A DNA stretch of 13,390 bases from Spirochaetia bacterium (lineage in GTDB: Bacteria > Spirochaetota > Spirochaetia > Sphaerochaetales > Sphaerochaetaceae), in NCBI GenBank assembly GCA_900769955.1, contig CAAGIP010000203.1, positions 1 to 13,390 on the forward strand, in the 5' to 3' direction. This document shows, piece after piece, positions 13,197 to 13,390 of the stretch. The number at the start of each line of letters is the position of its first letter. Within the stretch, counting starts at the first letter, position 1. The translations under genes were made by a program, and so were the position numbers. The notes below the pieces were generated by a model. The model did no database searches. It saw nothing but the letters and a program-made list of their open reading frames with translations, and had not been told where the DNA came from.

Positions 13197-13390
13197 ATGA
13201 AAAAAACTCTTACGGTACTCTTAATGGTCGCACTTTGTTTCTCCCTCTTCGCAGGCGGTGCGTCAGAGGCACAGAGCTCAAAGTCTTCAGCAGTGAAAAT
13301 CGCTCTCATCATCGAGAACACCATTGATGACAAGGGCTGGTGTCAGTCTATGTATGACGGACTCGTAGAAGCAAAGGCAAAGCTCGGCGA
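13197..13390 (+). CDS. BMP-family (PnrA-like) substrate-binding protein, N-terminal part
   Basis: Only the first 64 codons are in the window. Residues 1-25 are a signal peptide (MKKTLTVLLMVALCFSLFAGGASEA). The mature part begins VKIALIIENTIDDKGWCQSMYDGL, which matches the start of the Bmp/PnrA/Med family (IALI.. then DKGxxQSxxxGL). These are periplasmic or lipid-anchored binding proteins, usually for nucleosides, that feed an ABC transporter; the permease and ATPase genes would be expected to the right. The one signal-region cysteine (VALC, residue 14) is not in a normal lipobox, so anchoring is uncertain. The strong promoter and AT-rich upstream region suggest high or regulated expression. 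Confidence 0.88.
   Translation, partial: MKKTLTVLLMVALCFSLFAGGASEAQSSKSSAVKIALIIENTIDDKGWCQSMYDGLVEAKAKLG

Overview
The window looks like chromosomal DNA of a spirochaete, probably Sphaerochaeta/Treponema-like and perhaps host-associated. The evidence is two exported proteins with spirochaete-style leaders (LALAGC-LFASGSTE and SLFAGGASEA), a BMP-type substrate-binding protein, and the general gene content. This placement is inference. Nearly every gene is ordinary and intact, and no IS element, phage gene or CRISPR array is visible.

Layout. (1) 1-1316, minus: a TPR protein that runs off the left edge through a tandem 30-bp repeat encoding a His/Cys-rich ten-residue unit. (2) 1360-1534, minus: a structured small RNA with its own promoter and U-tract, most likely 6S RNA. 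(3) 1638-3174, minus: a translation operon read infC, rpmI, rplT, then a small ZapB-like coiled-coil gene, closed by a terminator. (4) 3348-4346, minus: class II fructose-bisphosphate aldolase. (5) 4436-5218, plus: an unrecognised membrane-anchored protein, overlapping tail-to-tail with (6) a TatD-family metal hydrolase (minus). (7) 5981-6724, minus: a lipoprotein. (8) 6931-8135, minus: a two-gene operon of a membrane-anchored coiled-coil protein and a nitroreductase-like protein. (9) 8252-8335, plus: tRNA-Leu(UAA) with promoter and terminator. (10) 8453-10297, minus: the ABC-F ATPase Uup. (11) 10364-13043, plus: a COG2509-type FAD dehydrogenase translationally coupled to an MFS transporter. 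(12) 13197 to the right edge, plus: the start of a BMP-family binding protein, probably the first gene of an ABC transporter operon.

How it works together. Regions 2, 3 and 9 serve transcription and translation: ribosomal proteins, IF3, a tRNA and probably the 6S regulator of RNA polymerase. Uup is a ribosome-associated ABC-F ATPase. Aldolase serves glycolysis. The FAD/MFS pair and the BMP protein point to metabolite handling and uptake.

The most notable signals are the metal-ligand-rich repeat tail of the TPR protein, the 6S-like RNA beside a ZapB-like gene, and a repeated promoter layout in which the -10 box lies 6-7 nt from the ATG with no ribosome binding site (TPR gene, tatD, FAD gene; uup is close to it). 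That layout suggests leaderless mRNAs.
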